Shown here: positions 7,341 through 15,059 of the stretch, one piece after another | How positions within the stretch are numbered: position 1 is the stretch's first letter | Layout: the number at the start of each line of letters is the position of its first letter | Source: JACQNR01 sp049515175 | GTDB taxonomy: Bacteria; Acidobacteriota; Terriglobia; UBA7540 | Direction of reading: 5' to 3' | Length of the DNA stretch: 20,745 nt | Assembly (NCBI GenBank): GCA_049515175.1 | Contig: JBEKUI010000048.1 | Location: 1-20,745 of the forward strand | Notes under the pieces: generated by a model | What the model was told of the DNA's origin: nothing | The model's input: the letters and a program-made list of their open reading frames with translations, nothing else | The model's database searches: none | Made by a program: the position numbers and the translations under genes

Positions 7341-7487
7341 ATGAGTGAAGATCCTGCCATGTGCGTCTTCAGCACCTCAGAGACTCATCCAGCCTTTTTC
7401 CAAGCTATAGTTCAGTCCCAGTTCACCCCGGGCCGGGGAACTCCCTTGTCTTTGAGGGCGCGCAGGGAGGTTCTGTTCATCAGATGA
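7341..7487 (+). CDS. 48-residue leader ORF coupled to the UroD-family gene
   Basis: An ATG at 7341 has one of the best ribosome sites in the window (GGAAAGGAGTGAGCC just upstream). It opens a 48-codon frame beginning MSEDPAMCVFSTSETHP and ending REVLFIR. Its TGA (7485-7487) overlaps the ATG of the next gene (7484) as ATGA, so translation is probably coupled. I recognise no domain and no attenuator-like codon run. It could be a genuine small protein, a coupling leader, or the original 5' end of a gene truncated and joined to the next by a deletion. The strong initiation signals are the evidence; the sequence alone would not convince. Confidence 0.5.
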   Translation: MSEDPAMCVFSTSETHPAFFQAIVQSQFTPGRGTPLSLRARREVLFIR

Positions 7488-8653
7488 CGATGACGCATAA
7501 AGAACGGCTCTTGACTGCCCTCCGGCGCGGCAAACCGGACCGCTTGCCCGTAACCACACATCACCTCATGCAGTATTTCTTGGACAGGTATTTGGGCAGT
7601 GCCACGAGTCAGGTTTTCTTCGAGCAATTCGATCTGGATGCCATCACCTGGCCCGTCTGCCACAAGCCCAACGTTTCTCTGGGGGATTTTTCTGATCCGC
7701 ACCAGGGAGAACCCGGCTTTCTGGAGGCACGCCGGGTTTGGTCGGACCGTTGGCAAACGTGTGCCGAGGACGTTTCCACCGAGGGCTGCCAAGCCACACG
7801 TTATCGTTTTGTGACGCCCAGGGGCACGCTTGCGATGGTGACGCAGTCCAATGACCAGACGACCTGGGTTGTCGAGCCTCCCGTCAAAGAGAAAAGGGAC
7901 ATCGACCTGATCGGCGATTACGCAACTCAGCCGCTCTGCGACGTGGACGCCGTAAACCGGGTTGCTGAGGAATACGGCGAGCGAGGGTTGGTGCGCAGTC
8001 ACGTCGCCTGTTTCGATGTTTTCGGCCAGCCGGGAACCTGGCAGGATGCCTGCTGCCTCTACGGTACGGAAAAGCTCATCCTGGCCACGTTTGACGACCC
8101 GGGCTGGGTGCACGAGTTTCTGCGCATCCTTTTCGGTCGCAAGCGGACCTACATCCAGTCGATGGCGGGCGCCAGACTCGACTTGGTGGAACTGGGAGGC
8201 GGTTCCGCCTCCTCAACCGTCATCTCTCCCAAGGTGTTTGATGAATTCGTGGCCCCCTATGACTCTGAACTGATCGCGCTCGCGCACGCTGCGGGGCAGC
8301 GGATCGTTTACCATACCTGCGGGGGTATGATGCCGATCCTCGAGAGGATTGCCGCCATGCGGCCTGACGCCATGGAGACTTTCACTCCACCCGGCATGGG
8401 CGGGGACGCCGATCTGGCGGAGGCGAAGAAGCGGATTGGCGAAAAGGTTTGCATGATTGGAGGGTTCGACCAGTTCCATTACCTGAGCGGGTGCACTCCA
8501 GAAGAGACCCGGCAAGCCGTTCGCCGCTGCTTTGAGGGCGCCGGTGAAGGAGGAGGATACATTCTTTGCCCCTCGGATCATTTCTTTGACGCCGATTTGA
8601 AGTTGATCGAAGCATTCGCCGACGAAGCTCACCGTTGCGTTTACACCGCCTGA
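7484..8653 (+). CDS. Uroporphyrinogen decarboxylase-family (MtaA/CmuA-type) protein
   Basis: The product is 389 residues, typical for this superfamily of (beta/alpha)8 proteins that includes heme-pathway HemE and corrinoid methyltransferases. The opening HKERLLTALRRGKPDRLPV is the family's hallmark N-terminus. HTCGGMMPILERI supplies the His-x-Cys pair that, with a later Cys (GGGYILCPSDH), resembles the zinc site of MtaA-like methyltransferases. HemE arginine/aspartate substrate motifs are not evident, so a cobamide- or methyl-group-linked role is more likely than heme synthesis; the substrate is unknown. The ATG at 7484 is chosen because it starts just before the conserved THKERLL and overlaps the upstream leader stop; GGGAGG lies about 13 nt away. 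Such genes often sit near carbohydrate genes in Acidobacteriota and Planctomycetota, and here a glycosidase remnant follows. Confidence 0.85.
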   Translation: MTMTHKERLLTALRRGKPDRLPVTTHHLMQYFLDRYLGSATSQVFFEQFDLDAITWPVCHKPNVSLGDFSDPHQGEPGFLEARRVWSDRWQTCAEDVSTEGCQATRYRFVTPRGTLAMVTQSNDQTTWVVEPPVKEKRDIDLIGDYATQPLCDVDAVNRVAEEYGERGLVRSHVACFDVFGQPGTWQDACCLYGTEKLILATFDDPGWVHEFLRILFGRKRTYIQSMAGARLDLVELGGGSASSTVISPKVFDEFVAPYDSELIALAHAAGQRIVYHTCGGMMPILERIAAMRPDAMETFTPPGMGGDADLAEAKKRIGEKVCMIGGFDQFHYLSGCTPEETRQAVRRCFEGAGEGGGYILCPSDHFFDADLKLIEAFADEAHRCVYTA

Positions 8654-8690
8654 AAGCACCTCTGAACAGGCTTCAGATTCCAGGCCCAGG

Positions 8691-9310
8691 GGTCAGTTCG
8701 ATTGGGACAACTCCGAGATGCGAGTCCTCTATAGGATCCTGGACTGGGCTGAGAAGAACCAGGTGGACATCTTCCTTCAGCAGCAGTTCTCCGATGTCGC
8801 GTGGAATGCCTACCCGGAGTTGCGGGGTACCCGCAAAGGTGTTCTCATCAGCGGACCCGTTTCGATGCAGGAATTCTCCGAAGGCCTGGCGGCGCTGGCC
8901 GACCACTTGCTGCGGGCGAAAAACTATCACTGCATCAAGTGGTTATGCATCACTAATGAGCCTGGGTGGTCCTGGTCGAGCTTTCAGGGTCCTGACGGCA
9001 AACCCTTACCCCTGGCGCCGGCGCTCGGAGCAGTTCGCGCGGGCAGTACACCCTCATCGTCGCCAATGATGCGGAGGCGGATTGGGATGCGGAGATCGAC
9101 CTGCGAGGAATAGCGGCGGGAATGACGCTGTACCGCTACCGCATGTCGCCTGAGAGAAAGGACCGAGTGGAAGTCGTCCTGGGCCCCCAAGACGAGTTCC
9201 CGGTCTCGGTCCAGCGAACACGCGTCCAGGACCGGTTGCCCGCCCGCAGCCTGACGGTCTACTCCACCTACCACCTGCAGCCGGGCGATCCCGGAATCAT
9301 GGCGGAATAG
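8691..9310 (+). pseudogene. Glycoside hydrolase, internally deleted and 5'-truncated
   Basis: The first part (8691 to about 9025) encodes a piece of a cellulase-like barrel: GQFDWDNSEMRVLYRILDW, DIFLQQQFSDVAWNAYPELR and CIKWLCITNEPGWSW, whose NEP holds the usual acid/base Glu. After about 9030 the frame shifts and a C-terminal beta-sandwich follows (GQYTLIVANDAEADWDAEI, GMTLYRYRMSPERKDRVEVV, SLTVYSTYHL), ending at TAG 9308-9310. The barrel portion between them, which should carry the nucleophile, is missing, as is everything before GQFDWD. An internal deletion of several hundred bases is the simplest account. The 5' end abuts the UroD-family stop, so a second deletion may have fused them. Confidence 0.7.
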
Positions 9311-9686
9311 ACAGCCTGCGGAAACACATGGTGCGGCGCGTGAGGCAACCGATTTGCGAAGTAAGCGCTCTCCAGAGGGTTTCGCTGTTTCCGGCGATGG
9401 CAACCGCATAGACCGCCCCCTCGTGACCTCGAAGTGAGCGAACGAGTTCACCGGAGGCGACATCCCAGATTTTCACCTGCCTGTCGTCGGAGGCAGAGAC
9501 GAGCCACCGGCCATCGGGAGCGAGCGCCAGGGAGTTGACGTAGCCCGCGCCTTTCTGTATCGCGTGAACGAGCGCGAAGGTCACCGGCGCCGCGGGCTGG
9601 GATTCAAGCCCGGGAGGGCGGGGCCAACTGGGGCGTGACATGAGTATGGCGGCGAGCCCGGCCGCAATCCCCAACCTCAGGGCCAT
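9297..9686 (-). pseudogene. Membrane-anchored WD40 protein, truncated after one repeat
   Basis: The ATG at 9686 gives a hydrophobic N-terminus (MALRLGIAAGLAAILM), a short Pro-rich linker, one full WD40 blade (VNSLALAPDGRWLVSASDDR and VKIWDVASGELVRSLRGH) and the start of a second (EGAVYAVAIAGNSETL). The sequence then turns to unrelated residues and stops at 9297-9299, overlapping the 3' end of the convergent glycosidase remnant by 14 bp. A WD40 propeller needs about seven blades, so most of the gene has been lost, probably in the rearrangement that joined it to the glycosidase fragment. An in-frame TTG at 9770 overlapping the upstream stop is an alternative start. Confidence 0.65.
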
Positions 9687-9756
9687 TAACCGGACGTGGG
9701 GTTGGAAGGGCAGGCACCAGGTACGCTGGCTCGCGGCGGGAGATCGGGAGGAAGGG

Positions 9757-10995
9757 TCACTGCCGGGCAAGGAGCCGCTCCACTTTTTCCTGCGCCGCCG
9801 CGGCCAGTGACTGAACCGGTTCCGAAGTGTTAATCACCTGGAGAACCAGTTCGTCGATGACCGAAGCGATCGCCGCCCAGCCAGCGAGGCGCGGCAATTC
9901 GCGCGCGTCACGGTGAAGGTCCTTCAGGCGGTGATAGAACGGCAGCCGCCGATTGATTTCGGGATCTTCCCAGGTCTTCTTGCGGCAACCGATCCCGCCT
10001 TCGAGCGTCACCAGCTTGTCCATTTCCGCGCTGGCCGCGTGGCGAAGGAATTGATAGGCCGTCTCCGCATGCGGGCTGCCGCGGCCGATCGAGAGCAGCC
10101 AATAGACGTTGAGTGACGCTCCCCGCGAAGCGGGATCGTGGGGAATCGTCGCCACGCCGACGCGACCCTTGACGTTCGTTCCCTCCACGGTCTCCGCCAT
10201 CGCCGCGAAGCCGAACCAGTTAATCATCAGTGCCACTTCACCGCGCGCGAAGGCCCAGCCGGATTTTACCGAGTCGAAGGTGCGCGACTGGGGATGGCAG
10301 GCCGCGGCATCGTTGAGCATGGCACGATAGAATTCCAGCCCGCGCACCGCGGCGGAAGAATCCAGTTTCACTCGGCCCGATTCCAGAACCTCTCCGCCCC
10401 TCGTCCAGAGTTGCAGGCAGAAATCGTAAACGGTGTTGTGGCCGTCGGGGAAAGCGGCGAAAACGGTTCCGTAGAGATTCTTCTCCGGCCGGTGGAAGAA
10501 GCGCGCCAAGTCGCGGAACTCCTCCCAGGTTTCCGGGACTTTCAAGATTCTTCCAAAGCGTGCCTGATAAGCCGCCTGCTCGGCAGGATTCTCAAAGAGG
10601 TCCGTGCGGTAGATGAGTGATTCGGGTCCGTCGTGGAACGGCAACCCGAGAATCCTTCCCTCGAATTGCTGGAAGCGGAGCAAGGAAGGAGTCCATCCCT
10701 CCGGGTAATCATCCGGAGGGTTCTGAGCGATGAAGGGCGCGAGGTCGAGCGCCGCACCGGATTGGTCAACCCCGGCCAGCCAATCGGTGTTCAGCATAGC
10801 GACGTCCCAATCGCCTCGCAGAAGACCCTGCTTCTCAAAGAGTTCCTCATAGAGCGGGTGAAGGTCGCAGGCCTCCGCCTGGAGTTCGAGGGTGCAGCCG
10901 GTGGCGCGACGGAAATCCTCCCACTGCTTGCGAATCGCCGCTTCGAACGGCTCGAACTTGCGAAGTGCGACTCGAAAGACTTTTCGCGCGCTCAT
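9757..10995 (-). CDS. Extracellular solute-binding protein family 1, lacking a signal peptide
   Basis: The product has 412 residues with the layout of an ABC sugar-binding protein (cluster family 1): an N-terminal lobe strand FRVALRKFEPFEAAIRKQW, WDVAMLNTDWLAG near the hinge, GRILGLPFHDGPESLIYRTD, PETWEEFRDLARFF, GEVALMINWFGFAAMAE, and a helical C-terminal lobe. The start is firm: ATG at 10995 with AGGAGGGAAG immediately upstream. It therefore begins MSARKVFRVALRKF directly at the first beta strand, with no signal peptide or lipobox, which is unusual for a periplasmic binder. It starts 24 bp after the CoA-transferase stop, so the two were probably one operon. No permease or ATPase genes are nearby. 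Ligand unknown. Confidence 0.83.
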   Translation of the reverse strand: MSARKVFRVALRKFEPFEAAIRKQWEDFRRATGCTLELQAEACDLHPLYEELFEKQGLLRGDWDVAMLNTDWLAGVDQSGAALDLAPFIAQNPPDDYPEGWTPSLLRFQQFEGRILGLPFHDGPESLIYRTDLFENPAEQAAYQARFGRILKVPETWEEFRDLARFFHRPEKNLYGTVFAAFPDGHNTVYDFCLQLWTRGGEVLESGRVKLDSSAAVRGLEFYRAMLNDAAACHPQSRTFDSVKSGWAFARGEVALMINWFGFAAMAETVEGTNVKGRVGVATIPHDPASRGASLNVYWLLSIGRGSPHAETAYQFLRHAASAEMDKLVTLEGGIGCRKKTWEDPEINRRLPFYHRLKDLHRDARELPRLAGWAAIASVIDELVLQVINTSEPVQSLAAAAQEKVERLLARQ

Positions 10996-11019
10996 CTTCC
11001 CTCCTGCGGCGGACGTTGA

Positions 11020-11790
11020 TCAGGGCTTGAACTCGCGGCAAAGGTTCGGGGTATTCTCGCCGATGCCGGGCGCGCCGGCGGTGTCTTTGAGTATTTCTCC
11101 GTCGATGCGGATCGGGCAGCGCGTGGTGCGGAATCGCACTCCGTTGCCCTCGACTTCCTGAATCATGTCGAGCGCCTTGAACCCTTCCTGTTTCATCAGA
11201 TCCTGCCAGGTGAAAACGTCGGCGCACCAGACGCCCGCGGGCTCGAGGATGCCGAGCCAATCCGCCGTGGGGCGCGACTGAAGGCGCCCGGCCAAAATGG
11301 TTTTGATCTCGTCGCGCTTGGCAAACCAGCTTTGCGGATCCGTAAAGCGGCCGAGTTCCGGGCATCCCAGCAGTTCCCCCAGGCGCGGCACGGAGCCCAT
11401 GGCCAGCGCGAGATAACCGTCCGCCGTCGCGGAGATGCCATAAGGCGCCGCGACGTAAGGGTGCGCACTGCTCAAGGCGCTGCGCTGCGGAAGCTTTCCA
11501 TTGTCGTTGAGATAGACGGTCAAAGCCTCAAACTGCATGTCAAGAATGGATTCCATCAGACTTACCTCCACCAGCCCGCCCTTTTTCGCAATGCTCCGGC
11601 GGAGCAGGCAGGCAAGGATGCCCTGCACAAGATGTACGCCCGCATACATATCGGCGACGGAGAGCGCGAAGGGTAGAGGAGGCTGGTCGGCGTTGCCATT
11701 CAGCCAGGGAAGCCCGGACATCGACTGGGCGAGCAGGTCCTGCCCTGGTTTGTTCCGCCAGGGACCGCGCGTTCCATATCCGCTCTGAGC
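11020..11790 (-). pseudogene. CaiB/BaiF family III CoA-transferase, 5' part replaced by an IS3 remnant
   Basis: The visible frame begins at GYGTRGPWRNKPGQDLLAQS (about 11,782) and continues through VADMYAGVHLVQGILACLLR, SVLG-like substrate-pocket segments and GVRFRTTRCPIRIDGEI to the stop at 11,020. Family III CoA-transferases are about 390-420 residues and start with a Rossmann-like CoA-binding region. Roughly the first 125 residues are gone, and the coding similarity stops exactly where the IS3-like end begins near 11,791. The conserved Asp region (VADMYAG) is retained. The frame stays open into the IS remnant, so a chimeric product is possible, but it would lack the N-terminal CoA-binding part. 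The solute-binding gene follows 24 bp downstream. Confidence 0.72.
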
Positions 11791-12268
11791 GGGTCGGGGT
11801 TTTTGTACCAGCTTCAGAGTGAGTTTTCGGCCCCTTCCGTGCCAGTCAGGTCGCGGCGAGCCGCGACCTGACTGGCGAATTCGTTCGGCGTCTGCTCTCC
11901 GAGAGCCCGGTGAGGTCGGCTCTCATTGTACTCCCGCCGCCATCGCTCGATCAAAACCTTCGCCTCCACCACGGTGTCGAAGCTCTCGCCATTCAAGCAC
12001 TCACCCGAAACTTCCCGTTGAACGACTCCACATACCCGTTCTCCCAAGGGCTCCCGGGCTCGATGAACAACGTCTTCACCCCCACTCGGTTAAGCCAGTT
12101 TCGAACCCCCTGGGCGCTGAACTTCGACCCGTTGTCTGAGCGAAGATAATCTGGGGCTCCTCGCTCGATGAACAAGGCCGCCCGCCGTTCCAGAACACTC
12201 AAGGTAATAAGGCCCAAGTGGGCGAGGACAAGAAATACATTTTGTGACGTAACTCTGCTAAGAAGCAC
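11791..12268 (-). mobile_element. IS3-family transposase (OrfB) 3' remnant, frameshifted
   Basis: On the minus strand the frame encodes ERGAPDYLRSDNGSKFSAQG (with the second DDE Asp in SDNG), VKTLFIEPGSPWENGYVESF and NGKFR, then shifts by one base near 12,000-12,005 and continues ECLNGESFDTVVEAKVLIER and WRREYNESRPHRALGEQTPN. These are classic C-terminal IS3 OrfB signatures, including the catalytic Glu in WENGYVE. The missing base lies in the usual FRDEC motif. OrfA and the first half of OrfB are absent. The segment GGGGTTTTTGTACCAGCTTC at the low-coordinate end, also present in the second copy, is probably the IS terminus, now joined to the CoA-transferase. Confidence 0.82.
11841..11876. repeat. 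Perfect 17-bp inverted repeat at the transposase 3' end
   Basis: Arms GCCAGTCAGGTCGCGGC (11,841-11,857) and GCCGCGACCTGACTGGC (11,860-11,876) are exact reverse complements separated by GA. The palindrome lies within the last codons of the transposase frame. The second IS3 remnant keeps a weathered version (15,114-15,149) with two mismatches and one G:U-type pair. A conserved near-terminal hairpin could end transcription or block read-through into the element, but there is no T-tract, so that role is a guess. Confidence 0.7.
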
Positions 12269-12272
12269 GAAT

Positions 12273-12291
12273 ATGCAGCAGTCAGCTGCAT
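12273..12291. other. Short hairpin between the IS3 remnant and the tRNA fragment
   Basis: ATGCAGC (12,273-12,279) and GCTGCAT (12,285-12,291) are exact inverted repeats around a 5-nt loop. It has no T-tract. It may be an arm-type site of the former element's end or chance; there is no further support. Confidence 0.25.
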
Positions 12292-12382
12292 TAGTCGTAT
12301 GGGTCAGTGATTGGGCTCATTACCGCATAAATACAGGGTCAATCGCTATTCCCGCACGTTACTGCCGTTATCGCTCTTCGAA

Positions 12383-12427
12383 CTTGGGCGCAGGAGGTCC
12401 CCGGTTCAAATCCGGGCGCCCCGACCA
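12383..12427 (+). tRNA. 3' fragment of tRNA-Pro(UGG), likely att scar
   Basis: The block reads as the 3' part of a tRNA: anticodon loop CTTGGGC (12,383-12,389, anticodon TGG), 3' anticodon strand GCAGG, variable loop AGGTC, T arm CCCGG-TTCAAAT-CCGGG (12,400-12,416), acceptor strand CGCCCCG (12,417-12,423), discriminator A and encoded CCA. The CGCCCCG acceptor is what a bacterial tRNA-Pro beginning CGGGGCG needs. The five bases before the loop (TCGAA) do not pair with GCAGG, and no D arm or 5' acceptor strand is present, so the tRNA half ends at the anticodon loop. It cannot be a functional tRNA. Tyrosine integrases commonly recombine at the anticodon or T loop and leave such a 3' copy at the distal end of the element. 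Confidence 0.78.
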
Positions 12428-12913
12428 ACTTCTGCATTAACTTGCGAGCCTTCACAGGTCTCTGGAAAAGCGTTTTTGACGTGGTTTGTGACCTTACTCC
12501 CGTCAGGAGTAGCCAGGGTGGGCGACGCCTTTACGGTTGCTAGTACTCGGAAGGAGGCCCCAATAACGGCCCATCGTGGGTGTGAGTATTGCCAATGCGT
12601 GTGGCGGGGTCAAGGTGCCCTGCAACTCTTCCAATGACGCTGTTCCTCGGGACTTCCGATTCGGTATCTCAGCGATTAACTGATGCGTCCGGTCATAAAC
12701 CAGTTCGGCCAGTCCCCGGGATCAAGTTCTCTTCGCGAATACACTTACCCTGGAAGATTCACACTCATCTCCTCATGAAAGCCTGGCAGATGATGGGCAA
12801 CACTAATATTTGGTAAACGAGATTCAACGTGAGGATGGGACAGAAAACCGCTTCCTCTTCACGGCAAAACCTCCTCTTCGACTCCTAGATTCCGCAGGAA
12901 TCTAGCTCTCGAA
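12428..12913. other. Stretch with no supported gene
   Basis: About 485 bp to the right of the tRNA-Pro fragment. Frames on both strands are short or have noise-like composition. A short plus-strand segment near 12,770-12,815 has a faint look of an integrase C-terminus but lacks the His/Tyr motif, so I do not annotate it. Confidence 0.4.
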
Positions 12914-13080
12914 GTGGATCAAGAAACTCTGGGCCACTCACTAGCCGCTCGCATCCTTTTCCAGGGGAATGGTGCCTTGGTGGGAGCCGATCACACGTAC
13001 CTTGACCTGCTCCGCCTATGGAGTCCATACCTCAAACCTGCAACGATGGTCATCGAGTACGATGGCGCCAAGCGCGGTGT
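12914..13080 (+). pseudogene. Possible class I methyltransferase fragment
   Basis: The plus-strand frame encodes GNGALVGADHTYLDLLRLWS, then PYLKPATMVIEYD and GAKRGVHAAG. The (A/D)DH-x-Y...DL..L.P.LKP..(x)V.EYD pattern resembles strands 4-5 of class I SAM-dependent methyltransferases (Methyltransf_24-like: DADHSYEG...LKPGG). There is no SAM-binding glycine motif and the frame runs into sequence antisense to glgB, so at most this is a remnant. The similarity is by eye and weak. Confidence 0.27.
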
Positions 13081-14997
13081 TCACGCGGCGGGTCCTCCAC
13101 TTTTCAAGACCACCGCAGCCAGGGGAGGCAGCGTTAAGTTCAGTGACCAGTGGCGGCCGTGCATGGGGACGGGAGCAGCTTCGATCCCATCGCCATTTCC
13201 ACAGCCGCTGCCGCCGTAGATCAGGGCGTCGCTGTTGAGAATCTCCGTCCAAAAGCCTCCGCAGGGCGCTCCGACGCGGTAGTTCGCCCGAGGGACGGGC
13301 GTGAAGTTGCAGGCGACAAGGATCAAGTCCGCCGAACTCTTCGCCTTGCGCAGGAAGACCAGGATGCTGTTGTCGGCGTCACTGCAATCGATCCATTCAA
13401 ACCCGGCAGGGTCATTGTCCAGTTCATGCAGCGCCGGTTCATTTCGATAAGCTCGGTTGAGATCCTCCACCCATTTCTGAATTCCCTGGTGCGGCGGGTA
13501 ACCGAGGAGGTGCCAATCCAGGCTCCGCTCATGGTACCACTCGTTCCATTGGCCGAACTCGCCGCCCATGAAGAGCAATTTCTTTCCCGGCTGCGTGAAC
13601 ATGTATCCGAACATCAGGCGCAGATTGGCGAACTTCTGCCAATCGTCTCCCGACATCCTTCCCAGCAGGGAACCTTTGCCGTGGACGACCTCATCGTGTG
13701 AGAGCGGCAGGGTGAAATTCTCCGTAAAGGCGTAAAGCATGCGGAAGGTCAGGTCGTTGTGATGGTACTTGCGGTGAACCGGATCCTGCCGCATGTACTC
13801 CAGGGTGTCGTGCATCCAGCCCATGTCCCATTTCATGCCGAAGCCGAGCCCGCCGACGTAAGTCGGCCGGGAGACCATGGGCCACGCCGTCGATTCCTCC
13901 GCGATACTCTGAACGTCGGGATGGTTCTTGTAGACCTCCTCGTTGAGCCGTCGCAAAAACTGAATGGCGTTGAGGTTTTCCCTCCCCCCGTACTCGTTCG
14001 GAATCCACTCCCCTTCGCGGCGCGAATAGTCAAGGTAGAGTACCGAGGCCACGGCGTCTACGCGCAGGCCGTCGGCGTGGTAGGTGTCAAGCCAGAATAT
14101 GCCGCTGCTGAGGAGGAAACTGCGGACCTCGTGACGGCCGAAGTTGAACACGTAGGTCGCCCAATCAGGCTGCACGCGCTGCCGGGGGTCGGAGTGCTCG
14201 TAGAGGTGTGTGCCATCGAAATAGGCCAGCCCGTGCTCATCGCTGGGAAAGTGGGAGGGCACCCAGTCGAGAATTACTCCGATACCGTTCTGGTGGAGAT
14301 GGTCCACCAAGTACATCAGGTCCTGCGGCGTACCGTAGCGGCTGCTGGGGGAGAAATAGCCGGTCATCTGGTAGCCCCAGGAACCATAAAAGGGATGCTC
14401 CATCACCGGTAGGAGTTCGACGTGAGTGAAACCCATGCGCTTCACGTACGCGGCAAGTTTCAGGGCCAGTTCGCGATAACTCCCAGGCCGGTCTCCCTCG
14501 GCCGGGATGCGCATCCACGATCCCAGATGGACTTCGTAAATGCTGATCGGGCTGCTCAGAGCGTTTCGCTGACGACGCTGCTTTACCCACTCCCCATCAC
14601 CCCACTCGTAGGCGAGATCCCAAATGATGGAAGCCGTCTGAGGCGGCTTCTCATTGAAGATGGCGAAAGGATCTGCCTTGTCCACGCGGTACCCGTTGTG
14701 CCGGGAGACTACGTAGTACTTGTATGAAGTCCCCTGACCGACCCCAGGCAAGAAACCCTCCCAGATTCCCGATTGCTCGCGGGAGCGCAGCGGGTGACGG
14801 CTCTTGTTCCAGTCGTTGAAGTCGCCCATGACAAATACCTGCTCGGCATTGGGCGCCCAGACGGCAAAGTATGTGCCGGGCGTTCCCTCGACGACCATGG
14901 GGTGGGCTCCCAGTTTCCTGTAGAGGTGCGAGTGGTTGCCCTCATTAAAGAGGTGAAGATCAAAACCGGTTAGCAATGAGACGTCATAGCGCATCAT
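13081..14997 (-). CDS. glgB: 1,4-alpha-glucan branching enzyme
   Basis: This is a cytoplasmic GH13 enzyme that cuts alpha-1,4-glucan chains and rejoins them by alpha-1,6 bonds in glycogen synthesis. The 638-residue product has an N-terminal CBM48-type domain (GTYFAVWAPNAEQVFVMGDF, about 41-60) and a (beta/alpha)8 barrel with SIYEVHLGSW, PVMEHPFYGSWGYQMTGYF, the nucleophile Asp314 in DGLRVDAVAS, the acid/base Glu in SIAEEST (367/368) and Asp435 in LSHDEVVHGK. The C-terminal beta domain follows from about 540. All catalytic residues are present. I prefer the ATG at 14,997, because the GGGAGG site directly abuts the ATG at 15,003 but is about 6 nt from 14,997. No other glycogen gene is in the window. 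An IS3 remnant lies 60 bp upstream and may have displaced its promoter. Confidence 0.93.
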   Translation of the reverse strand: MMRYDVSLLTGFDLHLFNEGNHSHLYRKLGAHPMVVEGTPGTYFAVWAPNAEQVFVMGDFNDWNKSRHPLRSREQSGIWEGFLPGVGQGTSYKYYVVSRHNGYRVDKADPFAIFNEKPPQTASIIWDLAYEWGDGEWVKQRRQRNALSSPISIYEVHLGSWMRIPAEGDRPGSYRELALKLAAYVKRMGFTHVELLPVMEHPFYGSWGYQMTGYFSPSSRYGTPQDLMYLVDHLHQNGIGVILDWVPSHFPSDEHGLAYFDGTHLYEHSDPRQRVQPDWATYVFNFGRHEVRSFLLSSGIFWLDTYHADGLRVDAVASVLYLDYSRREGEWIPNEYGGRENLNAIQFLRRLNEEVYKNHPDVQSIAEESTAWPMVSRPTYVGGLGFGMKWDMGWMHDTLEYMRQDPVHRKYHHNDLTFRMLYAFTENFTLPLSHDEVVHGKGSLLGRMSGDDWQKFANLRLMFGYMFTQPGKKLLFMGGEFGQWNEWYHERSLDWHLLGYPPHQGIQKWVEDLNRAYRNEPALHELDNDPAGFEWIDCSDADNSILVFLRKAKSSADLILVACNFTPVPRANYRVGAPCGGFWTEILNSDALIYGGSGCGNGDGIEAAPVPMHGRHWSLNLTLPPLAAVVLKSGGPAA

Positions 14998-15059
14998 TAC
15001 CATCCTCCCATTCCTGACGCGGTGGATTCTCTGCCGAGGCGGAGCGCTCTGGGGCAAGC

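Noticed and set aside
12383..12440. Minus-strand frame containing GAPGFEPGTSC across the tRNA fragment
   Set aside because: This is the well-known spurious translation of the antisense of a tRNA T arm and acceptor, not a protein.
12700..12820. Faint resemblance to a tyrosine recombinase C-terminus near the tRNA scar
   Set aside because: No R-H-x-x-H or catalytic Tyr motif and the frame stops early; composition is otherwise random.
13150..14730. Long plus-strand open frames opposite glgB
   Set aside because: They are antisense shadows of a GC-rich, fully conserved glgB frame and contain no domain-like sequence.
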